Positions 11,616 through 23,618 of a DNA stretch of 64,000 nt are shown piece after piece. The notes under the pieces were generated by a model, which saw only the letters and a program-made list of their open reading frames with translations, was not told the DNA's origin and did not search any database. The DNA comes from Chrysomallon squamiferum (Eukaryota > Mollusca > Gastropoda > Neomphalida > Peltospiridae), in the NCBI GenBank assembly GCA_012295275.1, contig CM022671.1, positions 8,791,386 to 8,855,385 on the forward strand. The letters run 5' to 3'. Each line of letters begins with the position of its first letter. Position 1 is the first letter of the stretch. The position numbers and the translations under genes were made by a program.

Positions 11616-13390
11616 TAATAATTTCTGTTAGCAATGATTAAAGTGTGTTTGTATTTATGAATTTTACATAAATATGTGAAACAATATCAATACATCGATA
11701 TTTCTGCATATGTGTGTATGGATATGTGTGTTATATGTATGTGAAGATGTATATCTGTGTGTGTTTCTCTGTCTTTGTATAATCCGTCTGTATCAGTGGA
11801 TGCATTTATGTTTATTTATTATGGTGAATCAATTTAACAATTTTCTCACATCCTATATTCTAAAAAATTGCTTATATTTTCTTTACAAGTCCTTTTGAAG
11901 GAAATATTTATTTTGAACAATGCTGAATAAACAAGGCCAGAAAATAAATACAATAAAAAAAACGGATTAGAATGCTGATATTTAAAGATGAGTTCAATGA
12001 CCTTTGGGTTTATTGAGTTTTATTCACTGAAAGATATTTATAATTGTATCTTATTTTTTATATATTTTTTTTATTTATTATTATTATCAAATGAATTTAA
12101 ATTTATTTATTTAATTATTTTTTATTATTATTTTTTTTTGTTTTGCAGTCAGATTTGATGGTGATATATAATTCATATGAAATATGATAATCTGTTATAA
12201 ATTCTTGTGACTTAAAAAAAAAAAATGAATGAAAAAATAGAAATTCTTGATAAATTATTTTCTGAATAAAATCAGAAATAAACAGCTCAAAGTTATGTGG
12301 AAATTTCATTCACACTGACTGGATGATAAATTTTTGATAATGGTAAATTACATTTGCTTTCTGAATTCTAGAAATATGGAGCCTAATATCATACAAATGC
12401 AGTTAAGTTAAATTATTTTCAAAGGTAATAACATAAAGTAAATCTAATATTATAAAATATTTCAAAAATACAAAAGTTAATAAGAGAAAAACAGTTAAGT
12501 TAATTAATGTTAGAAGGTGATATTATCAATTAAAGATTACTTTATTAATGTAATTTATTATTAACTTTTATCATAAAATTATGTTTTATTTGTATTTATT
12601 TTTAAAATTATTATTATTAACCTTTATTATATAATAGTCTGTTACCTGTATCAACATATTATTAACATATTACCAAACATTTTATAAATAATATTTGCTT
12701 TGTTAAATCTGTTATGATCAAAACAGAAACATAATCATTTAAAAACTCAAAGAAGAAAGAAATGTTAATTTATTTTAAATCACTCATCTCATTTTTGATC
12801 TTCAGTTATATGACATCATATATAAGTTTAAGAACTATATAGACAACAGAAAGGAAACCCATGGTGTTTTACAATGGCTGCTCTTTTTTTAATATTATTA
12901 GCAGCAAGGGATTGTTTTACTTACACCTTCCCATGGTTTGGATAGCACATAAAATATTTTTTTTGATAAATTTCTTGTAAATTACTGGTTGGAATGGGAA
13001 AAAGCTGAGCAGATGCTTTGATGAGGATTGATCTTGTTACATATCATACCTCAGCCTTCATTCTGAAATGTGAGCAATAGTTTTCACTTTATAAAATGAA
13101 AGAACTGCAGTAAACGTTTGATGAAAAAAGTGACAAATAAAATATCTGAGACAAATCAGTCTACATCCACTTTGTGTGTTAGCTCTTTAAATTCTCAGGA
13201 GAGAGAGACAGAGAAAGCTGAGATTTCTGAATAATTGACTGACTAAATCTGTGATGAGATATGTGACTGCAATACAACACTTATTCCTACAGATCACATT
13301 TAACCTTATTGTTCTTGGTACAAAATACAATTTATCTTTTTTTTTGGTTTCATGAGGTTTCATGATATTAATATCAATATATTAAGTGTG
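10815..13390. other. Long AT-rich spacer
   Basis: No supportable gene. It contains A-rich text (10990-11110), an (AAT)n run of about 12 units at 11584-11621, TG-rich text (11705-11765) and TTA/T runs (12055-12140). Confidence 0.6.
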
Positions 13391-13394
13391 CAGT

Positions 13395-13453
13395 ATGTGT
13401 GTGTATCTGTGTCTGTATATATATATATATATATATACGTGTGTGTGTGTGTG

Positions 13454-13493
<40 letters not shown>
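13395..13493. repeat. Compound microsatellite (TG)(TA)(TG)(AG)
   Basis: Four adjoining simple repeats: degenerate TG (13395-13414), TA (13416-13437), TG (13438-13455) and about 18 AG units (13457-13493). The open frames crossing it are artefacts. Confidence 0.95.
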
Positions 13494-13496
<3 letters not shown>

Positions 13497-14449
13497 AATT
13501 TAACTTCACTGCCTTTAGTATGGAATCTATTTTCAAGCATGTACAGTGCACAGAATCACATAATTCTAGTCATAACATCCATTAACATATTTAGTTCAAG
13601 CACACTCACCTGGCCACATTAACAACAGATATGAACTGTCTATAATATTTACTGAGTTAATAAATGACTGTGAGAGCTTCAGTGCAGTCTGTGTGAGTTG
13701 GAATTATGACAATGGCTGGCACCAGACAAAATCTTAAAGCTGGTATTAGCTTCAGTCTGGTTCCGAGATGGGATCCTGGTGCCTAGCAGCCTGTAGTCCG
13801 ACAGTTTGAAAAGTGTGACAGACAGTGAATAGTTGATGAGAGATGAAAGAAAAATTTTGAATAGTTTTATTATATATCTATCTAAAAGAACATTAATTTC
13901 TGCACATTGCATTTTAATTTAATTTAGGAAAGATATTTATGTATAAATAAACTCATTTTATTTTATAATTAATATTTATTCATCTTCATATAATCATTAT
14001 AGAAATATATACTAGAAACTTTTAAACCAGCAGTTCTATAATTTTACCACAATAGTACCATTCCAGACTGTCTCCAAGAATTTCTTCAGTCTCAGTCAGC
14101 AGATGATTGTTTCAGTTTTGTGACATCTTCAAGAAAAAAATCCCCAGAACTTTAATAACTAGCTTTTATGTGATTATCCTTCAGTTTGTCATTTTCATTA
14201 GCAAAATTAAAGAAAAACACAAAACTGCTTGAGAATATTAAAGATAGCTGATGATGTTTATTACATCACTAATTGTCACTGATTTGTTGTTGATTGTTTT
14301 GAGTTCATTGAGGGATATAATCATATACATGTATATTTATTAAATTTATTAAATTTGTTTTTAATGTACACAGCTCAAATATTGACTCTTTTCTTAGCTA
14401 AAATAATTTATTTTGAAACATAGGAGAGGTGTTTTTCTTTTATCATTAA
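13494..14449. other. Mixed-complexity spacer
   Basis: Higher-complexity DNA, particularly 13660-13820, where TTAGCTTCAGTCTGG (about 13745) is reminiscent of a tRNA A box; a matching B box is not clear. No gene is called. Confidence 0.4.
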
Positions 14450-14455
14450 TTCCTC

Positions 14456-14507
<52 letters not shown>

Positions 14508-14508
14508 T

Positions 14509-14542
<34 letters not shown>
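14450..14542. repeat. (CT)n-(TA)n compound microsatellite
   Basis: A CT run to about 14506 with one CC interruption, then TA to about 14541. Spacer DNA without a gene continues to 14744. Confidence 0.95.
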
Positions 14543-14544
<2 letters not shown>

Positions 14545-14744
14545 TGTCTTTCTATTTCTCTTTTTCATCTGTCATTTCTTTTTTGTAAATTATTCTTGAG
14601 CTCATTTTTAATTATTCAAATTTATTGAACTTTTGGTTTTTTTCCTATTTTCAATAGTTTTCTCATCTGTCCTTGTTTCATTGTAAGATTAATGTTAAAT
14701 GTTGCCTTGTTAATTATTCAAATTTATTGAATTTTTATTTTTTA

Positions 14745-15605
14745 TGCACACACATATACAATTTACAAATATAATAGTTCAAACATTCACACATGTACAA
14801 ACATACAAATATAGATACATTATATACAAACATACACATACATCAGATATACAAATATGCACACACATATACAAACATACAAATATAGATACATTATACA
14901 CAAACATACACACATATACAAACATACAAATATAGATACATTATATACAAACATACACATACAGATACAAACACACACACACATATACAAACATACAAAT
15001 ATAGATACATTATACACAAACATACACACATATACAAACATACAAATATAGATACATTATATACAAACATACACATACAGATACAAAACACACACACATA
15101 TATACAAACATACAAATATAGATACATTATACACAAACATACACACATATACAAACATACAAATATAGATACATTATATACAAACATACACATACAGATA
15201 CAAACATACAAATATAGATACATTATACACAAACACACACACATATACAAACATACAAATATAGATACATTATATACAAACACACACACACATATACAAA
15301 CATACAAATATAGATACATTATATACAAACATACACATACATATACAAACATACAAATATAGATACATTATACACAAACACACACACATATACAAACATA
15401 CAAATATAGATACATTATATACAAACATACACCCATATACAAACATACAAATATAGATACATTATATACAAACATACACATACAGATACAAACATACACA
15501 TACATATACAAACATACAAATATAGATACATTATATACAAACATACACCCATATACAAACATACAAATATAGATACATTATATACAAACATACACACACA
15601 CAAAC
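14745..15605. repeat. Minisatellite, 47-49/69-70-bp units, 15 copies
   Basis: The anchor AAATATAGATACATTA starts at 14807, 14881, 14928, 14997, 15044, 15114, 15161, 15210, 15257, 15306, 15355, 15402, 15449, 15518 and 15565. Spacings are 74, 47, 69, 47, 70, 47, 49, 47, 49, 49, 47, 47, 69 and 47. Short and long units alternate at the left, a higher-order period of about 116-117 bases. The long form carries an extra CATACAGATACAAACACAC-type insert. Copies are nearly identical, so the array is young. Reading frames here are Tyr, Val, Cys and Ile repeats. Confidence 0.95.
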
Positions 15606-15840
15606 ATACACACACATACATATACAAACAGACAAAAAGATAAACAAACATACAAACATAAAAACATATCTAAAAAAACAAACATTCATAGACATACACA
15701 AACACAAAAATATAAGCACACACATACACACAAACACACACCTATAAAAACACTACAAACACATAAACATGCACACACATATACACACACACTTACAAAA
15801 ACACAAAAACACACACATGCACCTATACTTGCATACAAAT
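15606..15840. repeat. ACAAAC/ACAC-rich decayed flank
   Basis: AC, AAAC and ATAC words without a fixed period, probably degraded copies of the adjacent minisatellite. Confidence 0.7.
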
Positions 15841-15996
15841 ATAATATTATTTTCAAAATTACGTTTTACCTTTGATAACTAAAAATCATATAAATTTTTG
15901 TGTGCTGCATTATTAAACATTAACTAATTCTTTCCTTTATTATCTTATGTTATTCTAATTCATTTATAAAATAAAAAAATCATTCTTCTTCATTGC

Positions 15997-16135
15997 ATTA
16001 TTTAAATAATAAATAAAACAAATAGATGATGCATAAATAAATAAGAAAATAAGTTAATAAGCAAATAAATAAATAAATAAATAAACAATAAAACAAAAGA
16101 TAAATAAATAAATAAATAAAACAAAAAAATATAAA
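15997..16135. repeat. (AAAT)n-rich tract
   Basis: Interrupted AAAT/AAAC tetranucleotides. Flanks 15841-15996 and 16136-16487 are AT-rich; two T-runs occur at 16412-16441. Confidence 0.85.
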
Positions 16136-16487
16136 TTCAAATTTATGACCAAGCAAACTGTCAAGTTCATTAAAATTTCCTGACACATCAGATCAATAGT
16201 AACAAGTGACTAATACCCCAAATCGTTTTACAGCAAATTAAAGTTGCTACCTGACAACATACACAATTTATTTAAATCTGCCAATTTTCAGATAATAGCT
16301 CCAGTGTTTCATTAACCACACAGAATACATCTGACTTTAGAGCACTAGCAACTAGTTCAGTGTAACAAGAATTGTTTTTTCCTTGCAGACTTTAGTTCTG
16401 TCAGGTTTTCTCTTTTTTTTTTTAATTTTTTTTTTTTTTTTAATCGTTCAGTAACTGACTAACATTTCTGTTTCTTTTGTTGTTCAC

Positions 16488-16638
16488 ATTTTGACATCAC
16501 AGAGCTGTGAATGTTTCTCCAGGGACTGGAAGTATCAAAACTAATTTTTCTGTTTGTCTTGTACATAGATCACAGGAGACCAGACTCTGTTATTTTCATA
16601 ATGCCTTTTGTGAATTAGCTTGGCTTCATGTGTAAAGT
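16488..16638. repeat. Perfect 151-bp direct duplicate, copy 1
   Basis: Identical base for base with 17514-17664, from ATTTTGACATCACAGAGC to TTCATGTGTAAAGT. The sequence is high-complexity and has no open frame or tRNA-like feature. Identity ends sharply on both sides. Confidence 0.95.
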
Positions 16639-17065
16639 GTGTTAATCTTGACATACTGGTAAAAATGATTTTGAATCAGTTTCAGTTACTGTCAAATATC
16701 TCTATGTTTCTATATATCTATATCTATATGTAAATCTATCTATCTATCATTCATATAATATACACTTACACATTCACAAACATACTCTTTATATAAAAAA
16801 CATAGAAATATACACACATATACATTCATACATGCCACACACTCATACACACAAACATACATCTACATATGTTCACACAAACACAATATTTCTAAAAAAA
16901 AACATACAGTTCTATAAAGAGACATTCAAATACATAAAATTTGCATAAACATATCTTGACTATCTGTTCACATAGTGTGTTTGTAGTGTATGTGTGTGTG
17001 TTTGTGTGTGTGTGTGTGGTTTTATTAATAAACATATTTTTGATAATTATTTAAAAAACAAAAAA
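16639..17065. other. Simple-repeat-rich spacer between the 151-bp copies
   Basis: Contains CTAT and TATA words (16700-16750), AC/ATAC-rich text (16760-16890) and a TG-rich run (16975-17020). No gene. Confidence 0.7.
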
Positions 17066-17513
17066 TGTATGAATGTATATATGTACAATTTGTGAAAATA
17101 TGTGTGTATAATGTATAAATATATGTGTGTGTACAATATGTGAATGTATATGTATGTACAATATGTGAATATATATGTATATACAATGTGTAAATGTACA
17201 CATGTGTATAAGGTGTAGATGTATGAGTGTGTACAATATCTGAATGTGTATCTGAATAAATGTATATGTGTGCACAAGGTGCGTGTACAAAATGTGATTG
17301 TATGCTTGTACAATATCTGACTTTATATATGCATACAGTGTGTGAATGTATATGTGCACGATGTGTGAATGTGTCTATAATGTGTAAATGTATATGTGTA
17401 AACTATGTGAATGTATGTATGTGCAGTTTGTGAATGTATACATTTGTATAATGTATGAATGTATGTATGTGTGTAAATGTATGTGTATGTGTTTTTCATA
17501 ATTGAATGTGTAT
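17066..17513. repeat. Minisatellite, about 25-bp unit
   Basis: The unit approximates ATGTATATGTATGTACAATATGTGA, with TACAATATGTGAATGTATAT recurring at near-25-base spacing from 17080 to 17500. It abuts the second 151-bp copy. Minus-strand frames through it are Tyr, His, Thr and Ile repeats and not genes. Confidence 0.88.
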
Positions 17514-17664
17514 ATTTTGACATCACAGAGCTGTGAATGTTTCTCCAGGGACTGGAAGTATCAAAACTAATTTTTCTGTTTGTCTTGTACATAGATCACA
17601 GGAGACCAGACTCTGTTATTTTCATAATGCCTTTTGTGAATTAGCTTGGCTTCATGTGTAAAGT
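17514..17664. repeat. Perfect 151-bp direct duplicate, copy 2
   Basis: Identical to 16488-16638 with an offset of 1026 bases. The left boundary coincides with the end of the 25-bp array. Right flanks differ after AAAGT (GTGTTAATC after copy 1, AGTTAATAG after copy 2). Confidence 0.95.
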
Positions 17665-17786
17665 AGTTAATAGCAGTAACATTTACTTGAATGAACAACC
17701 ATTTAACAAAAATACATTGTGAATTATATATTTTCATTTATTTCAGAAACAGGTAAGTTACATTCAGAATGGCTGTGTTACATTAA

Positions 17787-17788
<2 letters not shown>

Positions 17789-17864
<76 letters not shown>
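17789..17864. repeat. (AG)38 microsatellite
   Basis: A perfect 76-base AG run. Spacer DNA follows to 18390 with no gene signal beyond short chance frames. Confidence 0.97.
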
Positions 17865-17866
<2 letters not shown>

Positions 17867-18390
17867 AAATCTGTTTTCTGCACAAAAATAAACCAACAAA
17901 ATGAAACAAGAAGAAGAAATCAAGCAGAAATGGGAAGTACTGGCAGGTAGTTACAGTTAAAATATTACTCTATTGCTAGCTGGAAATTTTGCAAATTGCA
18001 ATTTCTCTCAGACCAAATGTGGTCGGTTTCTCTCTGGAGGTCTTAATTCCATTTTGTTCCTTGGTGATAGATGCCTCTGCTTGATTGGTGAAAGTTTGAA
18101 ATGTTCACTGAATTTTCCACTTGAAGAATTAATTTCATTTTTCCCCTGTCTTATCCAGCCCAGTTCCTGCCTGTCTGACACATAGTGACTTAATAATGGA
18201 GTAGTGCAACTTCCAATTGCATGTTAATTGATACAGATTGTTTATTTAGCTTTTATTTATTTATTTAATTATTTATTTTGTGTATCTGTTTGTTGGTTCG
18301 TTTCTTTTTTAATTTTATTAAAGTATAACATAATATTTATAATAAAGTATATTATACCATAAAAATATAAAGCAAAAAGCCATTCAATTA

Positions 18391-18625
18391 TTGAAATATC
18401 AATTATATAACTATTGTACTACAAAGTATAACTTAAATAACCATTGTACTACAAAATATATTATACGACAAAGTATAAGTAAGATAACTATTGTACTACA
18501 AAGTGTAACTAATATAACTATTGTACTACAAAGTATATTATACAACAAAGTTTATTATACAACAAATTACAACTAAAATATCTATGGTACTACAAAGTAT
18601 AACTAAAATAACTATTGTAGGAGGA
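18391..18625. repeat. Minisatellite, about 30-bp unit
   Basis: The unit is close to AATAACTATTGTACTACAAAGTATAACTA, with ATTGTACTACAAAGT recurring near 18411, 18442, 18488, 18519 and 18580. Some units gain an ATTATACAACAAAGTT insert. About 7 copies. Confidence 0.88.
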
Positions 18626-18629
18626 CGCT

Positions 18630-18981
18630 TTGTCTTCAAGCTGTTTAGCCTATACATCAACAGTTATTTTCAGTTTAACCTTTATTTCTGAACGAAACAG
18701 GAATTGTTAACAAATGGGTCATGGGGAGCCCCAGGTTCCATTACTGACAGAGGCTGTCGGAAGTGTTCAAACAATTATATCCGCTATGCTGGCAATTAAT
18801 TTGTTATTCATCCATCTATTTTTGACAAACAAATTAACTCCCTTTTTCTCTTTCTTAAGAGTCAGAAAAAACAATGGAGGAATTCTGAACCAGCTTTGTT
18901 TTGTAAACTGAAAGCAAAATTTTCATATTTACCAATAGTTTCCAGTAATAGTAAAAATGTCATGTGTGTTTATGTATGTAT

Positions 18982-18983
<2 letters not shown>
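18630..18983. other. High-complexity island
   Basis: GC content rises, especially 18700-18800 (GGTCATGGGGAGCCCCAGG). A 65-codon open frame on + starts at 18714 but has no recognisable domain or splice context. It could be a conserved non-coding element. Confidence 0.25.

Positions 18984-19022
<39 letters not shown>
18984..19022. repeat. (AC)n microsatellite
   Basis: About 19 AC units preceded by GTAT words. Confidence 0.95.
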
Positions 19023-19026
<4 letters not shown>

Positions 19027-21425
19027 TAATATTACCTGGACATAACAGGTGAGTGTATGTGAATTTGTGCCCATGACAGATCATCTTGAACCCTTATTTT
19101 CATAATTATTAACAGTGAAATGTTAAAAAGAAATCCAGATGTTTATCTGGCAAAGACTCTACCCTAATTTTCTGTCACTTAATGAAACTTAAATATTCTT
19201 AAAACGTTGTTTCACCCACAACAAATTTTCTGAAATGCTGGACAAACCCCTGGAGTGAATCACCAACGAATTTCATTTCCCTTTAAAACAAAAGGCAATC
19301 TGAAGCTAAATCCAGTTTATGTATTTTGAATACAGATCGTGTACTTTTAAAACAATTTAATTTGATGCCACATTCAGACTGGCTAATTCCTTTAGACACA
19401 TCTTGATTGGATCAGTTTGAACTGGAGCGATCCATTACACAGATATTTGTCTTGGAGTGATGTCACAAAAAAGATATTCTCTAACCTGGATTTTGTCATC
19501 TTTGATACATCGGCTAAAAATATTTTTCATTTTCCTTTTTTTTCTCTCACTGTTATTGATTGTTATGTCAGTATAAAGTGGTGAAAGGGAATTTTTTGCA
19601 TTATTATTTTTTTTTTTTTTATTTATTTATACATAAGTAAGGAGCTTTCTGAAAATGAATATACAATTAAATCCAGATATTTGTCTATGTTTTTACCTGA
19701 GTTTTTTATTCGTTTTGGCGAATAGATACTCAGTCTTTTAAGGATTTTCCATGTGTCCTGATAATTGGAGTAATTATTGACTAGAGAATGATATTATTTT
19801 CAATAGATGTTATTTATTTTGTGTGTATGTGTGTGTTCTTCAATAAATAAAAATTTAAATTATTACTTTTTAATTCAATTAAAATAATAATAATAATGAT
19901 AATAACAACAACAGTTACAATAACAAATAATAATAACAATTAAGTACTATTATGATGTTACAGAAATAAATAAACAATTTTAAATTTCCCTGCTATTCAA
20001 AGATCTGACAGCTTATTTTATAAGATTCAAAGCAAAATCCGCTTTCTATCATTTTTCTTTCCTTTCCATTAACTGTTTTTCTTTTTCTTTCTCTTTTATT
20101 TCTTTCTATCAATGGACATCCAGTTCCTTGTTTCGAAATTCCATTTTTAAGACCAAACAAATTTAAGAATCATGTTATTGATAAAACCCAAATAACAGCT
20201 TTAATAGCATTTTGATGTCAAGAAAAATGTTTTCTAAAAAGTAATTTGCATCTTTGTTAGAATTAATGTGTTTGTGTAAGAAAGAATGTGACACATTTGT
20301 AACTGAGAATTTCAAAACAAAAATTTCAAACCTTTTTACAATTTATTCAGTATCTGCAAATAAGGACTTTTGAGGATCAAATTTAATACAATTTTTATAA
20401 TAAAGAATTGTTAGATTTATTAAAATTCTTGTTTTTGCAACAAGTATTTTATATCAAATTTCGTACTGTTTTTGTAACAAACAAATACAAATGCATTAAA
20501 AATCTTGTTTTTTCAGCAATTTGTTTTTTAAAATATCAGATTTCATGTATTAATGCATTAAAACTCTTATTTTTAGCAACAATTTAAAATGGTGTTAGAA
20601 TTCATTTGATTTTAAAGGACTGTACAGGTTACAGAAAATACAGAGTAAGCAAATTTTTTTATTATTTTTTTTTATTATAATTATTATTTTTTAAATTTGT
20701 TTAAAAAAGCAAAGGAGGAAAAAAAAATAACTTGAATTAAAATGTTTAAAATGAAATGAAAATGGAGAAGAAAATTTAAGCCAAATTTTATACATTAAGA
20801 TTACATAATCTAGAATTACACCTACTCTCACAGCACTAAACTGTTGCTTGCACATGAGTGACTAGGAAAAGCACACTTTACTTCACACTTAGCTCCTGAT
20901 AGCTAATGAACCACCATTAACATCCTCCTCTGCATTTTCACGTCCTTTCAAAAACTCTGTTCGGCTTCATGAAAAAAATAAACCATTATCCATCAATTAT
21001 TACATCTTCTCTGTGTCAGAATCAGCATTTATTTGCCAAGATTGATTTTAACAAAAAAACGTCACAGACAAAGGTGTAATGATGTTCATTCACTATAGCA
21101 TATTTAGGCTGAGAACTTCTAACTGGTCGTTTAAAAAAAAAAAAAACGCTGGGTTTTTGGTGGGTTTTTTTAAAACTGGAAAGAAAGAAAGAAAGAGTTT
21201 TTCAGGCTATTGTTTATGATGGCTTCTTTTAGAAGTACAGGAACATGATTAAACATTGACTTTGTAGCTTGATGGAGAAAAGCAATTAGTGCATTATAAT
21301 CAATAATGATAAAGCATATATATTTTCTGTCTGCAGGGAAAAGATTAAAAAACTTAGTTCACTGAGGCATGCTGTCTTTGAACAGAAGACAATGGCTGTT
21401 AAAAAATATATAAATATCATTTTAG
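19023..21425. other. Spacer, no gene seen
   Basis: Contains poly-T (19602-19620), AAT/AAC trinucleotides (19884-19950) and A/T-rich text. 19220-19480 and 20820-20970 are of higher complexity but have no sustained frame. Confidence 0.5.
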
Positions 21426-21429
21426 TTAT

Positions 21430-21720
21430 TGTTGTTTTATGCCGCTTTTGTTGTAGTTATTATTACTGTTGTTGTTGAAAAATAAATATTTAACTGTTAT
21501 TACATTTTATAGTTACTGTTGTTGATATTAAATAAATATTATTTTACTTATTGCTGTTGTTGATGTTGCTGCTGTTGTTGTAGCTAGTAATATTGTTATT
21601 ATTTTTGTTGTTAAATAAATACCAGTATTCTTTTAGTTTTTACTAAAGTGCTGTTCTTATTATTACTATTATTATTACTGTTAATCTTTTGCTGTTGTTG
21701 TAGTTATTATTATTATTATT

Positions 21721-21766
<46 letters not shown>

Positions 21767-21770
21767 TAAC
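21430..21770. repeat. GTT/ATT trinucleotide domain
   Basis: Irregular GTT, GCT and ATT words ending in (TTG)14-15 at 21723-21766. Confidence 0.9.
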
Positions 21771-21894
21771 TAAATATTGTTTTAACTGTTGGTTTTGTTT
21801 CTTATGTTTTCCAGTTAAAATCTAGTAATCTTATAAATGTAAACTCAGTAAGCTCTTTCCCACAGGCAATATAGCCCATCATTTACACACAATA

Positions 21895-22220
21895 AAATAC
21901 TAAATAAAATACTAAAAACAGTCTAAACATTAAGACTACATAAACACTTTTCATTACTCACTTGAAAGTCCATTTTGTCACATAACACCTAGTCTTATGT
22001 GCAGTTTTACAAGCCATAAAATTCTGAAAAATCTACACATTAAGACTGCATAAACATTTTATAGTGTCTTCTCAAAAGTCTATTTTGTGACTTAATACCT
22101 GATCTTATGTGTTGAGTTACAAATAATAAAAATGTGAAAAAAATCTACAAATTATGACCACATAAACTTTTTTCGATGTCTTCTCAAATACCTGGTTTTA
22201 TATGCAGAGTCAGAAATAAA
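21895..22220. repeat. 110-bp tandem repeat, three copies
   Basis: TAAGACTACATAAAC (21931), TAAGACTGCATAAAC (22041) and TTATGACCACATAAAC (about 22152) are spaced 110-111 bases. Shared blocks such as TCCATTTTGTCACATAA / TCTATTTTGTGACTTAA and CTAGTCTTATGTGCAG / CTGATCTTATGTGTTG support real tandem copies at roughly 75-80 percent identity. Confidence 0.85.
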
Positions 22221-22999
22221 GAAACATGGAGGAAGAGAGTTCAGAACACTGACACTGGTTCATATTGATTTAAATGTTAAATTTTCACATTTATTTTGAT
22301 TACTGTTTTCATGTGAAGGACAGGCTAATAGAATTTATATTGAGCACCAGATATTCGGAGCAAGCTGCAGTGCACTTTTAATGTATTGATCTGTGCTTAA
22401 ATATTATTTTTTATTATTATTATTTTTAAATTTTCGAGTTACTGTAATTCATATTCATATAAGCATTCTATTTTTTTTGTTTTTTTTTGTTTTTTTTTTT
22501 TTTTTTTGATGATATAGCTATTTTTGTTGTTGTTGTTCTCGTTATTATTATTTAGTTAGTTATTTATAACATCAAAACAAAAAATAGAAAGAATAAAAAT
22601 AAATTACTTTTTTTTTTTAAAATACAAAATAAAATTAAAATAATTAGGTAAAATGAGAGAGAAAATAAATGAGTGAATGAATATGGAGATGAGAGAGAGA
22701 AAGAGAAGAGAGAGAAGTCAAAAAAAGAAAATATAATAATAAACATTTTTTAAACATGAATTTAGCTGTCAGAAGTTACTGACACTTTTTAAATAAAAAC
22801 AAAATATTTATCACTTTTTATCAAAATCTGTGCTAGTCTTAACACACATGAGAAGTTATAAACGCATAAATAAATTAAACCCTCCCACATTGTAACTTAC
22901 TCATTCTTTTCCAATTTTTCACAATGAATTAAACCAGTACCTTTTTTTTATTACTATTATTTTTTTTTAAATTTCGTTACCCTTAATGTCATTAGATCC
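22221..22999. other. AT-rich spacer
   Basis: Poly-T with G interruptions at 22472-22508, A/GA-rich text 22575-22740. No gene. Confidence 0.6.
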
Positions 23000-23339
23000 A
23001 GAGAGAGAGAGAGAGAGAGCTGAATGTTAAAGTGTTTCATGTTAAACATCATCTAAGCCTTGGAGCTAGTTAACCAGTACCAGTGCAACACACAGATCAA
23101 TACATTATCATTATCTGAGGGGCATTATGTAGCTGGAGCAATTGTCAAGAGATAGCAATCAATTACACATACCCTCACTCATTTACCTGCCTTCCCTCCC
23201 CCTCAGTGACAATGGACTGGGCCGGTTAATGCCACTGATATGTATAGTGACCACTGAGTTGCAGTTCTGTTTGATTCTGGTGAGAGAAGAGACAGACAGA
23301 TACTGACTCTGATGTCTTGGATTTCTGTACATTCAACTC

Positions 23340-23373
<34 letters not shown>

Positions 23374-23499
23374 TGAAGACACACACAGTGGCTTGACAAT
23401 GCTGGCTGGGAGATCTCTCCGAGCCTAGCACTCACTCTGCTGTCCTGTTTGTTTGTCTGTGTGTACGTGTGTGTGTCAGTGATCACCAGATTGTACTTC
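23000..23499 (+). promoter_or_regulatory. Candidate promoter and 5' leader
   Basis: A high-complexity, GC-richer stretch after an AG run (23000-23019). It includes CCCTCCCCCTCAGTGACAATG and GGGCCGG (23195-23226), an unbroken AGT run (23342-23368) and a short upstream reading frame (23312-23428). It leads into the candidate first coding exon at 23500. No clear TATA box was seen and the transcription start cannot be placed. The role is inferred from position and composition. Confidence 0.4.
23312..23428 (+). CDS. Candidate upstream ORF with polyserine run
   Basis: ATG at 23312 opens a 38-codon frame ending at TAG (23426-23428), in a different frame from the main candidate at 23500. The peptide begins MSWISVHSTR, continues with nine serines from AGT9 (23342-23368), then GSEDTHSGL. 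If the leader is transcribed from upstream of 23312, it could act as an upstream ORF whose length varies with the microsatellite. It could equally be chance. Confidence 0.25.
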
Positions 23500-23618
23500 A
23501 TGATGTATCCTTCTTGGAAGTTTTACTTTGTTCAGTGCTTGCTTCTTCCGATACTGTTTGTTCTGTTGCCGAAAACTTATTCAAGTGAACAACAGGAGTT
23601 GAATATAAGTGTTGATAT
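23500..23618 (+). CDS. Candidate first coding exon of a secreted or membrane protein
   Basis: Two ATGs stand in tandem (23500, 23503). The peptide starts MMYPSWKFYFVQ and continues CLLLPILFVLLPKTYSS, giving a short n-region with Lys7, a hydrophobic core at about residues 8-23, and a polar c-region with likely cleavage near residue 27-29: a textbook signal peptide. EQQELNISVD follows, with the N-glycosylation sequon Asn-Ile-Ser. The exon ends at 23618 with GTAAGTAT (23619-23626), a strong splice donor that interrupts the codon after two bases (phase 2). Unspliced, translation would stop at TAA (23620-23622) after 40 residues. An in-frame TGA (23374-23376) lies upstream. No phase-compatible second exon was convincing in the remaining 40 kb. 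The family is unknown. Confidence 0.55.

Noticed and set aside
13735-13810. tRNA-like A box near 13745
   Set aside because: A convincing B box and arm pairing were not found at the right distance.
14820-15740. Long overlapping minus-strand open frames (up to 152 codons)
   Set aside because: They are translations of the 47/70-bp minisatellite, rich in Cys, Val, Tyr and Ile with no domain; repeat periodicity explains the openness.
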